From contig JAQVBE010000002.1 in the NCBI GenBank assembly GCA_028690445.1, forward strand, positions 62,001 through 126,000: a stretch of 64,000 nt of DNA, written 5' to 3'. Shown here one piece after another: positions 46,861 through 56,383 of the stretch. Source of the DNA: Aliarcobacter sp. Lineage in GTDB: Bacteria; Campylobacterota; Campylobacteria; Campylobacterales; Arcobacteraceae. The notes under the pieces are model-generated. The model made no database searches and had not been told where the DNA came from. It saw only the letters and a list, made by a program, of their open reading frames with translations. Both the position numbers and the translations under genes were made by a program. The first letter of the stretch is position 1, and every line of letters starts with the position of its first letter.

Positions 46861-48494
46861 TATCTATCAAACTCCCCTGCAATAAAATTCATACTTGCCA
46901 TCGTTATAACAGCATCTGCTAACATTCCACCTTCAACAATTTTTGAAAATGCTGAAAGTGCATAAAAACATGGAGGTCTACATTTAACTTTGTAAGGTCT
47001 TCCACTTCCATCACTTACTATAAAAAATCCTAATTCTCCATTTGCAGCTTCTGTTGATGAATAATATTCTCCTTTTGGAACTTTGATTCCTTCAAATGTA
47101 AGTTTAAATTGATTCATTAAACCTTCAATATTTCCATAAACATTTTTTTTACTTGGTAATAAAATTCCTGGTGCAATAACATTTATAGGACCAGTTGGAA
47201 GTTCATTCATTGCTTGTTTAATAATTCTTATAGATTGTCTCATTTCTTCAAATCTACACATCATTCGATCATAAACATCTCCATGACTTCCTACAACAAT
47301 ATCAAAATCAAAATTTTCATAACCATAATAAGGTTTATCTTTTCTTAAATCATGTGCTATACCAGCAGCTCTTAAATTTGGACCTGTTATTCCATATTGC
47401 ATTGCAAAATCAGCTTTTATGACACCAACATCTTGTGTTCTATCTAAGAAAATTTTATTATGAGCTATTAAAGATAAAGCATCATTTATTGCTATTTCAG
47501 TTTCTTTTAAAAATACAGCCAAATCTTCACTAAATCCATCATATAAATCAAACTCTAAACCACCAATTCTGGTATATGTATTTGTAAGTCTAGCTCCTGT
47601 TAATTTTGATAATAAATCATAAGCCATGTCTCTTGGTGCGAATAAGTACCAGAAGTTTGTAAGTCCCCCTAAATCGACCATATTTGCAGCATTACAAACA
47701 AGGTGATCAATGATTCTACTTAATTCTCCAATAATTATTCTTATCATTTTAGCTCTTGGAGTTATATCAATATTTAACATCTCTTCAACAGCTTTTGAAT
47801 AACCAATATTATTTAAAATAGCACTACAATAATTTAATCTATCAGTATAAGGAATAACTTGAGAATAAGTATGATTTTCACATGATTTTTCAAATCCTCT
47901 ATGTAAATAACCAATTTCTGTTACACAAGCTGTAATCGTTTCACCTTCCATTGCAACAAAATTTCTAATTGTTCCATGTGATGCTGGATGAGATGGTCCA
48001 ACATTTAAAAGCATTAAATCATTTATATCCTCAGGTGTATAACCTTTTGAAACTAAAAGAGGATTCATTTCATCCATTAAATCTTCTGTATGAGTACAAA
48101 TTTGTCCTTTTGTAATCTCATAATCTTTTCTAAGAGGGTATCCTATAAACTGATGATGATTTAATAATCTTTTTAAGTTTGGATGACCGTTAAATATTAT
48201 TCCATATTGGTCATAAGCTTCTCTTTCTGCCCAATTAGCAGCATTATATAAATAACAAATAGAATCTACTTCCAATGTAGAATCGTCTACAAAAGTTTTT
48301 ACAGAAATTTGATTTTTAAATGAACTATTTCTTAGTATATAAACTACTGCAAACCTTGATGGAGTAGTTTCAGGAAAGGTTAAATAATCAATTACTGTTA
48401 TATCTAATAAAACTGTGAAATCTTTTTCAGTTTTTAATTTAGAAAGAGTAGATTTAATGTCTTTAGAATCAATTGATAAATCGCATTTAAACAT
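46860..48494 (-). CDS. nuoCD: NADH-quinone oxidoreductase subunits C and D, fused
   Basis: A single 544-residue chain holds NuoC (about 1-135) and NuoD (about 150-544). NuoC is marked by [20 protein letters not shown]; NuoD starts near [16 protein letters not shown], the quinone-site region with the conserved His, and continues with [16 protein letters not shown] and [11 protein letters not shown]. The fusion is as in E. coli (about 600 residues); other Campylobacterota keep the genes apart. The linker between the halves is short. It overlaps nuoB by eight bases. Confidence 0.95.
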   Translation of the reverse strand: MFKCDLSIDSKDIKSTLSKLKTEKDFTVLLDITVIDYLTFPETTPSRFAVVYILRNSSFKNQISVKTFVDDSTLEVDSICYLYNAANWAEREAYDQYGIIFNGHPNLKRLLNHHQFIGYPLRKDYEITKGQICTHTEDLMDEMNPLLVSKGYTPEDINDLMLLNVGPSHPASHGTIRNFVAMEGETITACVTEIGYLHRGFEKSCENHTYSQVIPYTDRLNYCSAILNNIGYSKAVEEMLNIDITPRAKMIRIIIGELSRIIDHLVCNAANMVDLGGLTNFWYLFAPRDMAYDLLSKLTGARLTNTYTRIGGLEFDLYDGFSEDLAVFLKETEIAINDALSLIAHNKIFLDRTQDVGVIKADFAMQYGITGPNLRAAGIAHDLRKDKPYYGYENFDFDIVVGSHGDVYDRMMCRFEEMRQSIRIIKQAMNELPTGPINVIAPGILLPSKKNVYGNIEGLMNQFKLTFEGIKVPKGEYYSSTEAANGELGFFIVSDGSGRPYKVKCRPPCFYALSAFSKIVEGGMLADAVITMASMNFIAGEFDR

Positions 48495-49002
48495 CTAAAA
48501 TTCCTTTATACTCTTTGATTCTATCTTTTAAAATTGATTCATTATTTGCTTTTTCTTGAATTCTCATGATAGCATCTAGTACAGCTTCAGGACGTGGTGG
48601 ACAACCAGCTACATATTCATCAACTGGAATGATTTCATCTATTCCTTGTAAAGTTGTATAGTTGTCATAAAATCCACCAGAACAAGCACATGCTCCCATA
48701 GAAATAACCCATTTTGGTTCACACATTTGCTCATAAATTTTCTTTAAAATCGGAGCTTGTTTATATGAGATAGTTCCAGCAACAATTAATAAATCAGCTT
48801 GTCTTGGAGAAAATCTTACAACTTCTGCTCCAAATCTTGATATATCATATCTTGAACCAGCAACTGCCATAAACTCAATTCCGCAACATGCAGTTCCAAA
48901 AACCATTGGCCATAAAGAGTAAGATCTCCCCCAGTTTATAGCATGATCAAGCCTTGTTGTAACAATAGAGTCGCCTAATTTTGATTCAACGCCTAATCCC
49001 AT
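48487..49002 (-). CDS. nuoB: NADH-quinone oxidoreductase subunit B
   Basis: NuoB (171 residues) carries cluster N2, the electron donor to quinone. The tandem cysteines are in [10 protein letters not shown], with the other ligands in [15 protein letters not shown] and [10 protein letters not shown]. It overlaps nuoA by ten bases and nuoCD by eight. Confidence 0.97.
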   Translation of the reverse strand: MGLGVESKLGDSIVTTRLDHAINWGRSYSLWPMVFGTACCGIEFMAVAGSRYDISRFGAEVVRFSPRQADLLIVAGTISYKQAPILKKIYEQMCEPKWVISMGACACSGGFYDNYTTLQGIDEIIPVDEYVAGCPPRPEAVLDAIMRIQEKANNESILKDRIKEYKGILDV

Positions 49003-49355
49003 GATAATGCCTTTTTCTTATAAAGATAAATTAACCCTGCAAATAATAATCCCATAAATATAAACATTTTAAAAAGTCCAAAATAACCTAATTCTAAAAT
49101 ATTTATAGCCCATGGAAACATAAAAATTATCTCCACATCAAATAATAAAAAGGAAATAGCAACTAAATAAAACTTTACTGAAAATCTAATATTTGTTGTT
49201 CCAATAGGGTTTGTAACCCCACTTTCATAGACACTGTTTTTTATTTCAGAATTTTCATTTTTAGGACCAACAAACCTACTAAGTACAAATACACAAGTGA
49301 GTATAAGACCGATAGCTACAAAAATAACAGAGGCCAGAATTAGTTCAGTTGACAT
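48993..49355 (-). CDS. nuoA: NADH-quinone oxidoreductase subunit A
   Basis: NuoA (120 residues from this start) is a three-helix membrane subunit. The motif [22 protein letters not shown] identifies it, and the conserved acidic residue is in [12 protein letters not shown]. The ATG at 49355 has a perfect AGGAGG four bases upstream; the longer frame from the TTG at 49388 would translate through that site and has none of its own, so it is rejected. It opens the nuo operon, whose promoter must lie in the AT-rich 49356-49485 region. Confidence 0.95.
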   Translation of the reverse strand: MSTELILASVIFVAIGLILTCVFVLSRFVGPKNENSEIKNSVYESGVTNPIGTTNIRFSVKFYLVAISFLLFDVEIIFMFPWAINILELGYFGLFKMFIFMGLLFAGLIYLYKKKALSWD

Positions 49356-49485
49356 TTTTCCTCCTATTGATTTTAAATTATGAAACAATTGTACACAAAT
49401 TTGTAGTACATCATAAAGTTTTCTAGATAATTATATATATTAATCAACATAGTGAGAAAAAATGTAATACTTTGCTATTTTCTTG

Positions 49486-50649
49486 CTATAAAAACTCTTT
49501 AGATAACTGAGATAATGCTATTTCTAGGGCATTTTGACTAAGAGCCAGATTTAATCTAAAGTATTTATTTCCATTGCTACCAAAAGAAACACCATCATTT
49601 AAAGCTATTTTTGATTTTGTTAATAATATATCTTTTATTTCGTTATGAGAAAGATTATATTTTGAAAAATCTAACCATAAAAGGTAAGTAGCTTCTGGTT
49701 GAAAAAAATTTATTTTTATACCGTTTTTTTCAAAATAATTTTTTATAAACTCTATATTAGATAAAAGATATTTTTTTAATTCTTCTACAAATTTAGCTCC
49801 ATTATCATAAGCTGCTTTTGTTGCAATGTATCCAAAAAAGTTTATTGATTGAATTTCTCTTTTTTGAGCTACTTTTTTGAATTTATTTAATAAATCTTGA
49901 TTTTTACTTATTGCATAAGCGCTATTTAAACCTGCAATATTAAAAGTTTTTCCAGCACTATTAAGTGTAATTGTTTGATTTGAAATCTCTTTTGAAATTG
50001 AAGCTAGTGGAGTGAATTTTTTGAATGTAATATCTGAATGAATTTCATCTGAAACAATTACAATATTATGTTTGATACAAATATTTGCAAGTTTTTCAAG
50101 TTCCTCTTTACTCCAAACACGACCAACTGGATTGTGAGGTGAACAAAGTGCCAAAATTTTTGTTTTAGAAGTTATTTTTTTTTCTAAATCTTCTAAATCC
50201 ATCGTGTAATAACCATTTTCATCTTTTTTTAGTTCATTTACAACTACTTTTCTATTATTTGCATTTACACATTTAAAAAGTGGAGGATAAATTGGAGTTT
50301 GAACAATTACTTCATCATTTTCTTCACTAAAAGCTTCAATACACGCACTATAAGCTGGAACTACGCCATTTATCATATAAATATCTTCTTTATTTATTTG
50401 CCAGTTGTGTTGAGTATTTTGCCAGTTTATTATTGATTGATAAATTTCATCACTATCGATACTATACCCATAAAGCGAGTTTTTTGCTGCATTTATAATT
50501 GCATCATTTATAAAGCTTGGAGTTTTAAAATCCATATCAGCAACCCAAAGTGGATTTAAGTCTTCATATCCAAAATATTTTTTTAATCCATCATATTTTG
50601 CACAGTTAGTATTTTTTCTATTAATCTCTTCATCAAAATTATAAAGCAT
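49486..50649 (-). CDS. PatB/MalY-type aminotransferase (cystathionine beta-lyase)
   Basis: A 387-residue fold-type I PLP enzyme. The Schiff-base lysine is Lys234 in SAGKTFNIAGL, and SPHNPVGRVW (about 170-179) and SDEIHSDITF (about 200-209) bind the cofactor. These motifs are those of the PatB/MalY class, which cleaves cystathionine or cysteine conjugates in methionine metabolism and in some members acts as a regulator. No met or mal genes are nearby. It stands alone, divergent from ubiD. Confidence 0.88.
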   Translation of the reverse strand: MLYNFDEEINRKNTNCAKYDGLKKYFGYEDLNPLWVADMDFKTPSFINDAIINAAKNSLYGYSIDSDEIYQSIINWQNTQHNWQINKEDIYMINGVVPAYSACIEAFSEENDEVIVQTPIYPPLFKCVNANNRKVVVNELKKDENGYYTMDLEDLEKKITSKTKILALCSPHNPVGRVWSKEELEKLANICIKHNIVIVSDEIHSDITFKKFTPLASISKEISNQTITLNSAGKTFNIAGLNSAYAISKNQDLLNKFKKVAQKREIQSINFFGYIATKAAYDNGAKFVEELKKYLLSNIEFIKNYFEKNGIKINFFQPEATYLLWLDFSKYNLSHNEIKDILLTKSKIALNDGVSFGSNGNKYFRLNLALSQNALEIALSQLSKEFL

Positions 50650-50741
50650 ATTAAAAACCTCTATTATAAACTATTTTTTATTGATAAAATGATATAAGAT
50701 TTATACTAATTACCTTATTAGAGGTATGATTTGAGGGAAAA

Positions 50742-52553
50742 ATGAAAGAAGCAATTGAACTATTAAAAAAACATGATTTGTTAAAAGTTATTGATGATGA
50801 ACTTGATATTTATTTAGAAATTCCACATATTGCATATATTGAGGTTAAAAAGGAAGATTCAAAAGCAATATTATTTACAAATCCTGTAGATAAAAAAAAC
50901 AATAAAAAATTTGATATTCCAGTTTTAATGAATGTGTTTTGTAATGAAAAAGCAGTTGAATTATTTATAGGTGATGGGGATAAAATAGGGCGAGAAATAG
51001 AGTCTTTATTGAAGATGAAACCACCAACTACTTTTAGTGAAAAACTTTCTACTTTTGGAAAGCTTTTTTCATTAAAAAATGTTGTTCCAAAAAGATTAAA
51101 AGGAAAAGGTGAGTGTCAAGAAGTTATAAAATTAGGCTCTGATGCAAAACTTTCAGATTTACCAATTCTTACTACTTGGGAACAAGATGGTGGACCTTTT
51201 ATTACTATGGGGCAAGTTTATACTACAAGTTTAAATGGTGAATTAAAAAATCTAGGAATGTATAGACTTCAAGTGTATGAAGATAATACTTTAGGACTTC
51301 ATTGGCAAATTCACAAAGATTCAAATCATTTTTTCCATGAATATAAAAAAGCAGGTAAAAAAATGCCTGTAAGTATTGGAATAGGTGGAGATCCTATGTA
51401 TATTTGGTGTGGTCAAGCACCACTACCTATTGGTGTTTTTGAACTTATGCTTTATGGTTTTGTGAAAAATAAAAATGCACAGCTTGTAAAATGTATTACA
51501 AATGATTTATATGTTCCAAAAGATAATGATTTTATTATTGAAGGATTTGTTGATCCCTCACAAATAAAAATAGAAGGACCATTTGGGGACCATACTGGTT
51601 ATTACACACTTGAAGAAGAGTATCCATTTATGGAAATCACTGCAATTACAAGTAAAGCAAAACCTACATTTTTAGCAACGGTTGTTGGAAAACCACCTTT
51701 AGAAGATAAATATATGGGACATGCAACGGAGAGAATATTTTTACCTCTCTTAAAAACAACTGCTCCTGATTTAATTGATTATTATATGCCTGAAAATGGA
51801 GTGTTTCATAATCTAATTATGGCAAAAATAAAAACTTTATATCCAGGTCATGCTTCTCAGATGATGCACGCATTTTGGGGAGTTGGACAAATGAGTTTTG
51901 TTAAACATGCTGTTTTTGTAAATGAAGATGCACCTGACCTTACAAATCATCAAGAAGTGGTAAAACATATATTAAATAGAATAAATGTAGATGATATGTT
52001 AGTTTCAAAAGGTGTTGTTGATGCTCTTGATCACTCAAGCCCGAAATTTGCAGTTGGTGGAAAACTTGGACTTGATTGTACGGGAGATGAAATAAAAGAG
52101 TTAGGAATTACGCTTTTAGAAGATAGTGATTTATTAAGTAAAATGCAAAATATTTCAAATGAAATTAAAGCTTTAAAACAATATTTTCTTGATACAAAAA
52201 ATCCAATTACAGTAATTTGTGTAGAAAAAAATAGAAATCAAAAATATTTATTTGAAGAATTAAAACCATTATTTGAACATATAAAAATATTGATAATTGT
52301 TGATAATGCAAAAAATGACGTAAATAATGAGTATATGCTTGTGTGGAGAGTTTGTAATAACATAGATTCAAATAGAGATTTATTTATCGATGGACACACT
52401 ATGTGTTTAGATGCAACAGATAAAAATGCCCATGATAATTTTAAACGAAGATGGCCTGATGATGTTGATTGTACAAAAGAGGTAATAAAGTCATTAAGAG
52501 AGCGAAAAATTATTGATGTAAGTGATGAATTTATAAAAAAATTCTATTTATAA
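50742..52553 (+). CDS. UbiD-family decarboxylase, probably for menaquinone
   Basis: UbiD enzymes use prenylated FMN for reversible decarboxylation of aromatic acids. The 603-residue chain has the family features IKIEGPFGDHTGYYT and RLQVYEDNTLGLHWQIHKD (in part), and a C-terminal extension of about 120 residues beyond the 480-490 of E. coli UbiD. This long form is the one annotated in Campylobacterota as the decarboxylase of the futalosine menaquinone pathway. A UbiX partner is not in the window. The ATG has GAGGGAAAA upstream; the terminator 52552-52580 closes it. Confidence 0.87.
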   Translation: MKEAIELLKKHDLLKVIDDELDIYLEIPHIAYIEVKKEDSKAILFTNPVDKKNNKKFDIPVLMNVFCNEKAVELFIGDGDKIGREIESLLKMKPPTTFSEKLSTFGKLFSLKNVVPKRLKGKGECQEVIKLGSDAKLSDLPILTTWEQDGGPFITMGQVYTTSLNGELKNLGMYRLQVYEDNTLGLHWQIHKDSNHFFHEYKKAGKKMPVSIGIGGDPMYIWCGQAPLPIGVFELMLYGFVKNKNAQLVKCITNDLYVPKDNDFIIEGFVDPSQIKIEGPFGDHTGYYTLEEEYPFMEITAITSKAKPTFLATVVGKPPLEDKYMGHATERIFLPLLKTTAPDLIDYYMPENGVFHNLIMAKIKTLYPGHASQMMHAFWGVGQMSFVKHAVFVNEDAPDLTNHQEVVKHILNRINVDDMLVSKGVVDALDHSSPKFAVGGKLGLDCTGDEIKELGITLLEDSDLLSKMQNISNEIKALKQYFLDTKNPITVICVEKNRNQKYLFEELKPLFEHIKILIIVDNAKNDVNNEYMLVWRVCNNIDSNRDLFIDGHTMCLDATDKNAHDNFKRRWPDDVDCTKEVIKSLRERKIIDVSDEFIKKFYL

Positions 52554-52580
52554 AAACGAGGAGAAATTCTCCTCGTTTTT
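52552..52580. terminator. bidirectional terminator, ubiD / yjjB
   Basis: Stem AAAAACGAGGAGAA/TTCTCCTCGTTTTT, 13-14 bp with almost no loop, starting just after the ubiD stop and overlapping the yjjB stop. Confidence 0.88.
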
Positions 52581-53049
52581 AAATAACTGGACGATTTAAT
52601 CTCATAAAATAAAGTGATGGTAAAGCAAGACCAAAACTAATAGCTCCCAAAATAGATACTGCTTTTAATCCATTTTCAATAAATATTTCTATTAATTCAG
52701 GCGTTACTCCATGAGAATTCATATCAACCAAACTTATCATTGCTGCAAATGCAAAAGTTCCTGGAATCATAGGAATAATTGAAGCAACCGTATAAACAGG
52801 TCTTGGAATTAAATATTTTCTAGACCAATATAAAGCAATAATTCCTATAAAAGTTGAAGCTATAAATGTTGAAATTTCAATACCAAGCCCTAAATGCAAA
52901 AAGACAGTTCTAGTTATATAAGTAATTGCTCCACCAAATGCACAATAAATTAAAGTATGTTTTGGAACATTAAAAACCATAGCAAACCCAACAGAAGCGA
53001 TACTTGCAAAGATTGCTTCAAGAATCATTTTAATTATTAAATCAGTCAT
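52579..53049 (-). CDS. yjjB: YjjB/ThrE C-terminal-type exporter subunit
   Basis: A 156-residue membrane protein with about five hydrophobic helices (ThrE_2/DUF3815 type). Length matches E. coli YjjB (157). Features include the PRPVYTVASIIPMIPGTFAF stretch (in part) in the second half. It starts directly after the yjjP stop (TAAATG), so the pair is coexpressed. In E. coli, YjjP and YjjB together export succinate; the ThrE family also covers threonine and serine exporters, so the substrate is not settled here. Confidence 0.85.
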   Translation of the reverse strand: MTDLIIKMILEAIFASIASVGFAMVFNVPKHTLIYCAFGGAITYITRTVFLHLGLGIEISTFIASTFIGIIALYWSRKYLIPRPVYTVASIIPMIPGTFAFAAMISLVDMNSHGVTPELIEIFIENGLKAVSILGAISFGLALPSLYFMRLNRPVI

Positions 53050-53823
53050 TTACCAACCTTTTATATTTAAAATAGCCATTGCTATGATAATTCCAATTGA
53101 TGTGGCAATTGTTAGTAAAATTCCTTCCATCCAACGACCCCAACCCATCATTAAATAACCTTTTAGTGCATCTAAAAATGAATTCACAAAAGAAAACCCA
53201 GGAGCTAGTAATAAAACACTTGAAGCAAGAGCAATATGTGGAGTTGAACTAATGCCATTTAATTGAGAAATACTTGCAATTAGTGTTGCTACAAATGCTG
53301 TAACACCAAAGGCTATAATTAAAACAAATCTTCGTTTTGCTAACTCTTGTCTAACAAACATAGCAGTTGCTGATGCAATTAAAGTTATAAAAAATGCACT
53401 CCAATCACCACCTTGTAGATATGAAAAAGAGGCACAAGCTAAACCAACCATTAAAACAACAAGCCATCTGTTGTAATAGTTTGGTTCAATATCTTTTAAA
53501 GCTTTTACCAGATAGTTTACATCATATTTTTGTTTTTCTATAATTATTACTATTTTTTGTATTTCACATACAATTGACATATTTATAGGTTTGTGATGAA
53601 CTCTTCTTGTTGTTGTAACACATTGATTGTCGTGAAGAGTTGTTAAAACTATTGCTGATGGAATTAAAGATATTTCAACAGAATCAATTCCTAAAGCCTT
53701 TCCCAGTCTTTGAGCTGTTTGTTCAATTAAAATACTTTCCGCTCCAAATTCTGACATTAAAACAGCAGATTTGATAATCGTTCTAGTGATTAGAGATTGT
53801 TTTTGATAATTTAAGTCTTTCAT
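53050..53823 (-). CDS. yjjP: YjjP/ThrE N-terminal-type exporter subunit
   Basis: A 257-residue protein (DUF1212/ThrE N-terminal type; E. coli YjjP is 256). Residues 1-115 form a soluble domain with LMSEFGAESILIEQTAQRLGKALG, and residues 120-255 hold about five hydrophobic helices. In Gram-positive ThrE both halves are one chain; here they are split as in YjjP and YjjB. With frdCAB, gltA and the prp genes in the same window, succinate export is a reasonable but unproven guess. Confidence 0.85.
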   Translation of the reverse strand: MKDLNYQKQSLITRTIIKSAVLMSEFGAESILIEQTAQRLGKALGIDSVEISLIPSAIVLTTLHDNQCVTTTRRVHHKPINMSIVCEIQKIVIIIEKQKYDVNYLVKALKDIEPNYYNRWLVVLMVGLACASFSYLQGGDWSAFFITLIASATAMFVRQELAKRRFVLIIAFGVTAFVATLIASISQLNGISSTPHIALASSVLLLAPGFSFVNSFLDALKGYLMMGWGRWMEGILLTIATSIGIIIAMAILNIKGW

Positions 53824-53905
53824 TTTTTCTTTTTTAATATAAATTTGGCGTTATTATATCAGATTTGCGTGTAAAATTTGTGATAATTTAAAAGAGTTTA
53901 TTGGA

Positions 53906-53911
53906 TATAAT
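53906..53911 (+). promoter_or_regulatory. -10 element of the 53932-57081 gene cluster
   Basis: TATAAT in TTGGATATAATCAAT, 26 bases before the TTG start at 53932, with AAAGGG (53921-53926) as ribosome-binding site. Confidence 0.5.
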
Positions 53912-53931
53912 CAATACATTAAAGGGATAAA

Positions 53932-54264
53932 TTGAAAAAACTAACGACATATTACACAAATAAAAATATACTTTTTAAAGAGATTAAACAAATAAGTCCA
54001 AAAGAGTTAGATTCAAGAAAAAAAATAGATATTTATGCAGCAACAACGGTTGATTCAAAATTTTATGCAATATTTATAGTTGATTCAAAAAGTAGATTTA
54101 TAAGAAAAAATGCAAATGATTTAATGGAACTTTGTGAAAAATTATCAATATATTTAGAACATAATTTTAAGAAAAAAGAGTTGCTGATTTCAAGTCCATT
54201 ATGCTCAAAAGCAAAAGAGTATTTAAAACAAAATGATTGGAGTGTTAGAGTTGATTTTATGTGA
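53932..54264 (+). CDS. conserved hypothetical protein, 110 residues
   Basis: A basic cytosolic protein with no membrane segment, signal peptide or recognised motif. The central part (IDIYAATTVDSKFYAIFIVDSKSRF, given in part) is a likely beta hairpin followed by helices. The start is TTG with AAAGGG six bases away. It is first in a co-directional group with the Abi_C-domain gene 21 bases downstream, then coaX, hisG and a methyltransferase. I do not recognise the family. Confidence 0.6.
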   Translation: MKKLTTYYTNKNILFKEIKQISPKELDSRKKIDIYAATTVDSKFYAIFIVDSKSRFIRKNANDLMELCEKLSIYLEHNFKKKELLISSPLCSKAKEYLKQNDWSVRVDFM

Positions 54265-54285
54265 TAAATTAAAAGGTGGAATAAA

Positions 54286-55152
54286 ATGTTGTTAGATGTG
54301 TATTCAATGAGAGAAGCTGATAATGTTAAAGATATTTTTAAATATGATAATCCAACTCAAATGTTTAAAAATCGTCTTTTTTATTTAATGAAAGATGAAA
54401 TGAAAATCATTGAGTTTGTAAAACTATATAAGAATATTACTCTTCATTGTGGTATTTCAAGAAACATTAAAGAAATATATTTAGAAAGCCCAGATGTATT
54501 TCAAAGTGATTTTATTAGTGGTTTTGAGAAATTGATAAATAGCCAGAATAGTATAAATTTTTTTTTAGATTTAATAGAACTATTTTTAGTTCAATATAAT
54601 GGAAATAAACAAACAATACTTAAATCAATAAATAAAATACTACTTCTTGATTCCTTAGGTTATCAAATTGATGAAATAAAAAATCAAGTAATAAGAATTG
54701 ATTCTTCTCATACTTATCAAGATATTATTAAACCAACTCTTTTATTGTTAAATGATGATAACTTCAGAAATATTGATGATGAATATAGAAAAGCATTTGA
54801 AGAGTTAAAAAATGGAAATTATGAAACTGTTTTGGTTGAAGCAAATAGAGCCTTTGAAAGTACAATAAAGATTATTTGTGATTTAAAAGGTTATGGATTA
54901 CCAAATAGACATACGGCAACTTCATTAATAGCTCATTTAAGACAAAATAATTTTATTACAAATTTTCAAGATGAAAAATTTAATGGATTAGCGAAAACTT
55001 TAGAAAGCATTTCAATAACTAGGAATAATCAAGCAGGACATGGACAAGGTAGTCAAACAAGAAATTTATCAGTAATATTTGCAGAGTATGCGCTAAGAGT
55101 AACTGCTTCAAATATTTTGCTGTTACTTGGAATTTATAATGAATCTATTTAA
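54286..55152 (+). CDS. Abi_C-domain protein (abortive-infection-like C terminus)
   Basis: A 288-residue cytosolic protein. The N-terminal part (LLDVYSMREADNVKDIFKYD at 2-21) resembles the STM4504/CBY_0614-type proteins, where a Y-S-x-R and a Y-D-x-P motif occur. The C-terminal 110 residues (from about 175) read YETVLVEANRAFESTIKIIC, then HTATSLIAHLR and TLESISITRNNQAGHGQG, which match the Abi_C domain found at the end of AbiJ-type phage-defence proteins. It lies between a small unknown gene and coaX, without a toxin partner or other defence genes, so defence is only a hypothesis. Confidence 0.65.
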   Translation: MLLDVYSMREADNVKDIFKYDNPTQMFKNRLFYLMKDEMKIIEFVKLYKNITLHCGISRNIKEIYLESPDVFQSDFISGFEKLINSQNSINFFLDLIELFLVQYNGNKQTILKSINKILLLDSLGYQIDEIKNQVIRIDSSHTYQDIIKPTLLLLNDDNFRNIDDEYRKAFEELKNGNYETVLVEANRAFESTIKIICDLKGYGLPNRHTATSLIAHLRQNNFITNFQDEKFNGLAKTLESISITRNNQAGHGQGSQTRNLSVIFAEYALRVTASNILLLLGIYNESI

Positions 55153-55170
55153 AAATAAAAGGTATAAATT

Positions 55171-55797
55171 TTGATTTTATGTGATATTGGAAATACAACT
55201 TATCATTTTTTGATAAAAGAAAAACATAAAAAATATTTTTTAGATGAAAAAGTTCCTAAGTTTGATGAGGAGATTTATTTTGTTTCAGTTAATGAAAAAG
55301 CCACTAATCGACTACTCAAAAAAAATCATCACGCAAAAAATATAAATAAACTTCTAAACTTTCAAACTTCATATTTAGGTTTAGGAATTGATAGAGCGGT
55401 TGCTTGTTCTTTTCAAGATAATTGTGTGATAGTTGATGCTGGAAGTGCAATAACTGTTGATGTTATGGAAGAGGGCAAACATATTGGTGGATTTATTCTT
55501 TTGGGATTGCGAAGATTTATGAAAAGTTATCCAAAAATCTCAAAAAAACTAAAGTTTGAGTTTGAAAAAGAGATAAATTTAGATAAAATACCGCTTTGCA
55601 CGAAAGATGCTATACAATATGCTATGTTAAAATCTATCATTTTACCAATCAAAGAAGTAAGTTTAAATAAAAATATTATATTCACTGGTGGTGATGGGGA
55701 AGTTTTAAGCAAATATTTTGAAAATAGCATATATAAAAAAGATTTAATATTTGAGAATATGAAAAGGATTATTGATGCTAACAATTGCATTGCCTAA
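55171..55797 (+). CDS. coaX: type III pantothenate kinase CoaX
   Basis: CoaX phosphorylates pantothenate, the first step to coenzyme A. The 208-residue chain shows the acetate-kinase-superfamily phosphate loop DIGNTTYHF (4-12), GIDRAVAC, VDAGSAITVDV and FTGGDGE. The start is TTG at 55171 with AAAAGG eight bases before it. It is shorter than typical CoaX (about 250). It overlaps hisG by 23 bases. Confidence 0.9.
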   Translation: MILCDIGNTTYHFLIKEKHKKYFLDEKVPKFDEEIYFVSVNEKATNRLLKKNHHAKNINKLLNFQTSYLGLGIDRAVACSFQDNCVIVDAGSAITVDVMEEGKHIGGFILLGLRRFMKSYPKISKKLKFEFEKEINLDKIPLCTKDAIQYAMLKSIILPIKEVSLNKNIIFTGGDGEVLSKYFENSIYKKDLIFENMKRIIDANNCIA

Positions 55798-56383
55798 GGG
55801 AAGAATTGCTGAGGAAACTTTAGATAAATTTGAAAAAGCTTTTGGTGAAAAGTTTATTTTTGAAGATAGAAAACTGATACTTGAAAAAGCGGGATTTAGA
55901 TTTTTAAATGTTAGAAATCAAGATGTACCAACTTATGTAATGCATGGTGCTGCTGATTTAGGTGTTGTTGGACTGGATGTTCTTGAAGAAAAAGAGTACG
56001 ACTTAATCAAACTTCTTGATTTACAACTTGGAAAGTGTAAAGTTGCCTTTGGATTAAGAAAGGGCGAAGAGTTAAATTTCAATAAAAGTAAAATCACAAT
56101 TGCTACAAAACATGAAGTGATTGCAAAAAAGTTTTTTGAACAAAAAGCAATGGCTGTTGAGATTATTAAACTTTATGGTTCTATTGAACTTGCACCTTTG
56201 GTTGGACTTTGTGATTGTATTGTTGATATTGTTGAAACGGGTGAAACAATGAAACAAAATGGTCTTGAAGTTGGTCCTACAATCATGGAAAGTAGCGCTC
56301 ACTTAATTGCAAATAAAAATTCATTTTATGCTAAAAAAGATTTAATTTTAAATTTAAAAGAAAGAATAGAAGCACACATATAA
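55775..56383 (+). CDS. hisG: ATP phosphoribosyltransferase HisG, short form
   Basis: HisG starts histidine synthesis from ATP and PRPP. From the ATG at 55775 it has 202 residues (AAAAGG seven bases upstream; the TTG one codon earlier is less likely). Motifs are ALPKGRIAEETL (5-16), GVVGLDVLEE and DIVETGETMKQNG. It lacks the C-terminal regulatory domain of long HisG such as that of Campylobacter, so it should need HisZ for activity and feedback; hisZ is not in the window. It overlaps coaX by 23 bases and the next gene as TAATG. Confidence 0.94.
   Translation: MLTIALPKGRIAEETLDKFEKAFGEKFIFEDRKLILEKAGFRFLNVRNQDVPTYVMHGAADLGVVGLDVLEEKEYDLIKLLDLQLGKCKVAFGLRKGEELNFNKSKITIATKHEVIAKKFFEQKAMAVEIIKLYGSIELAPLVGLCDCIVDIVETGETMKQNGLEVGPTIMESSAHLIANKNSFYAKKDLILNLKERIEAHI

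Noticed and set aside
49356..49388. TTG start adding 11 residues to NuoA
   Set aside because: The AGGAGG site lies inside this extension, directly before the ATG at 49355.
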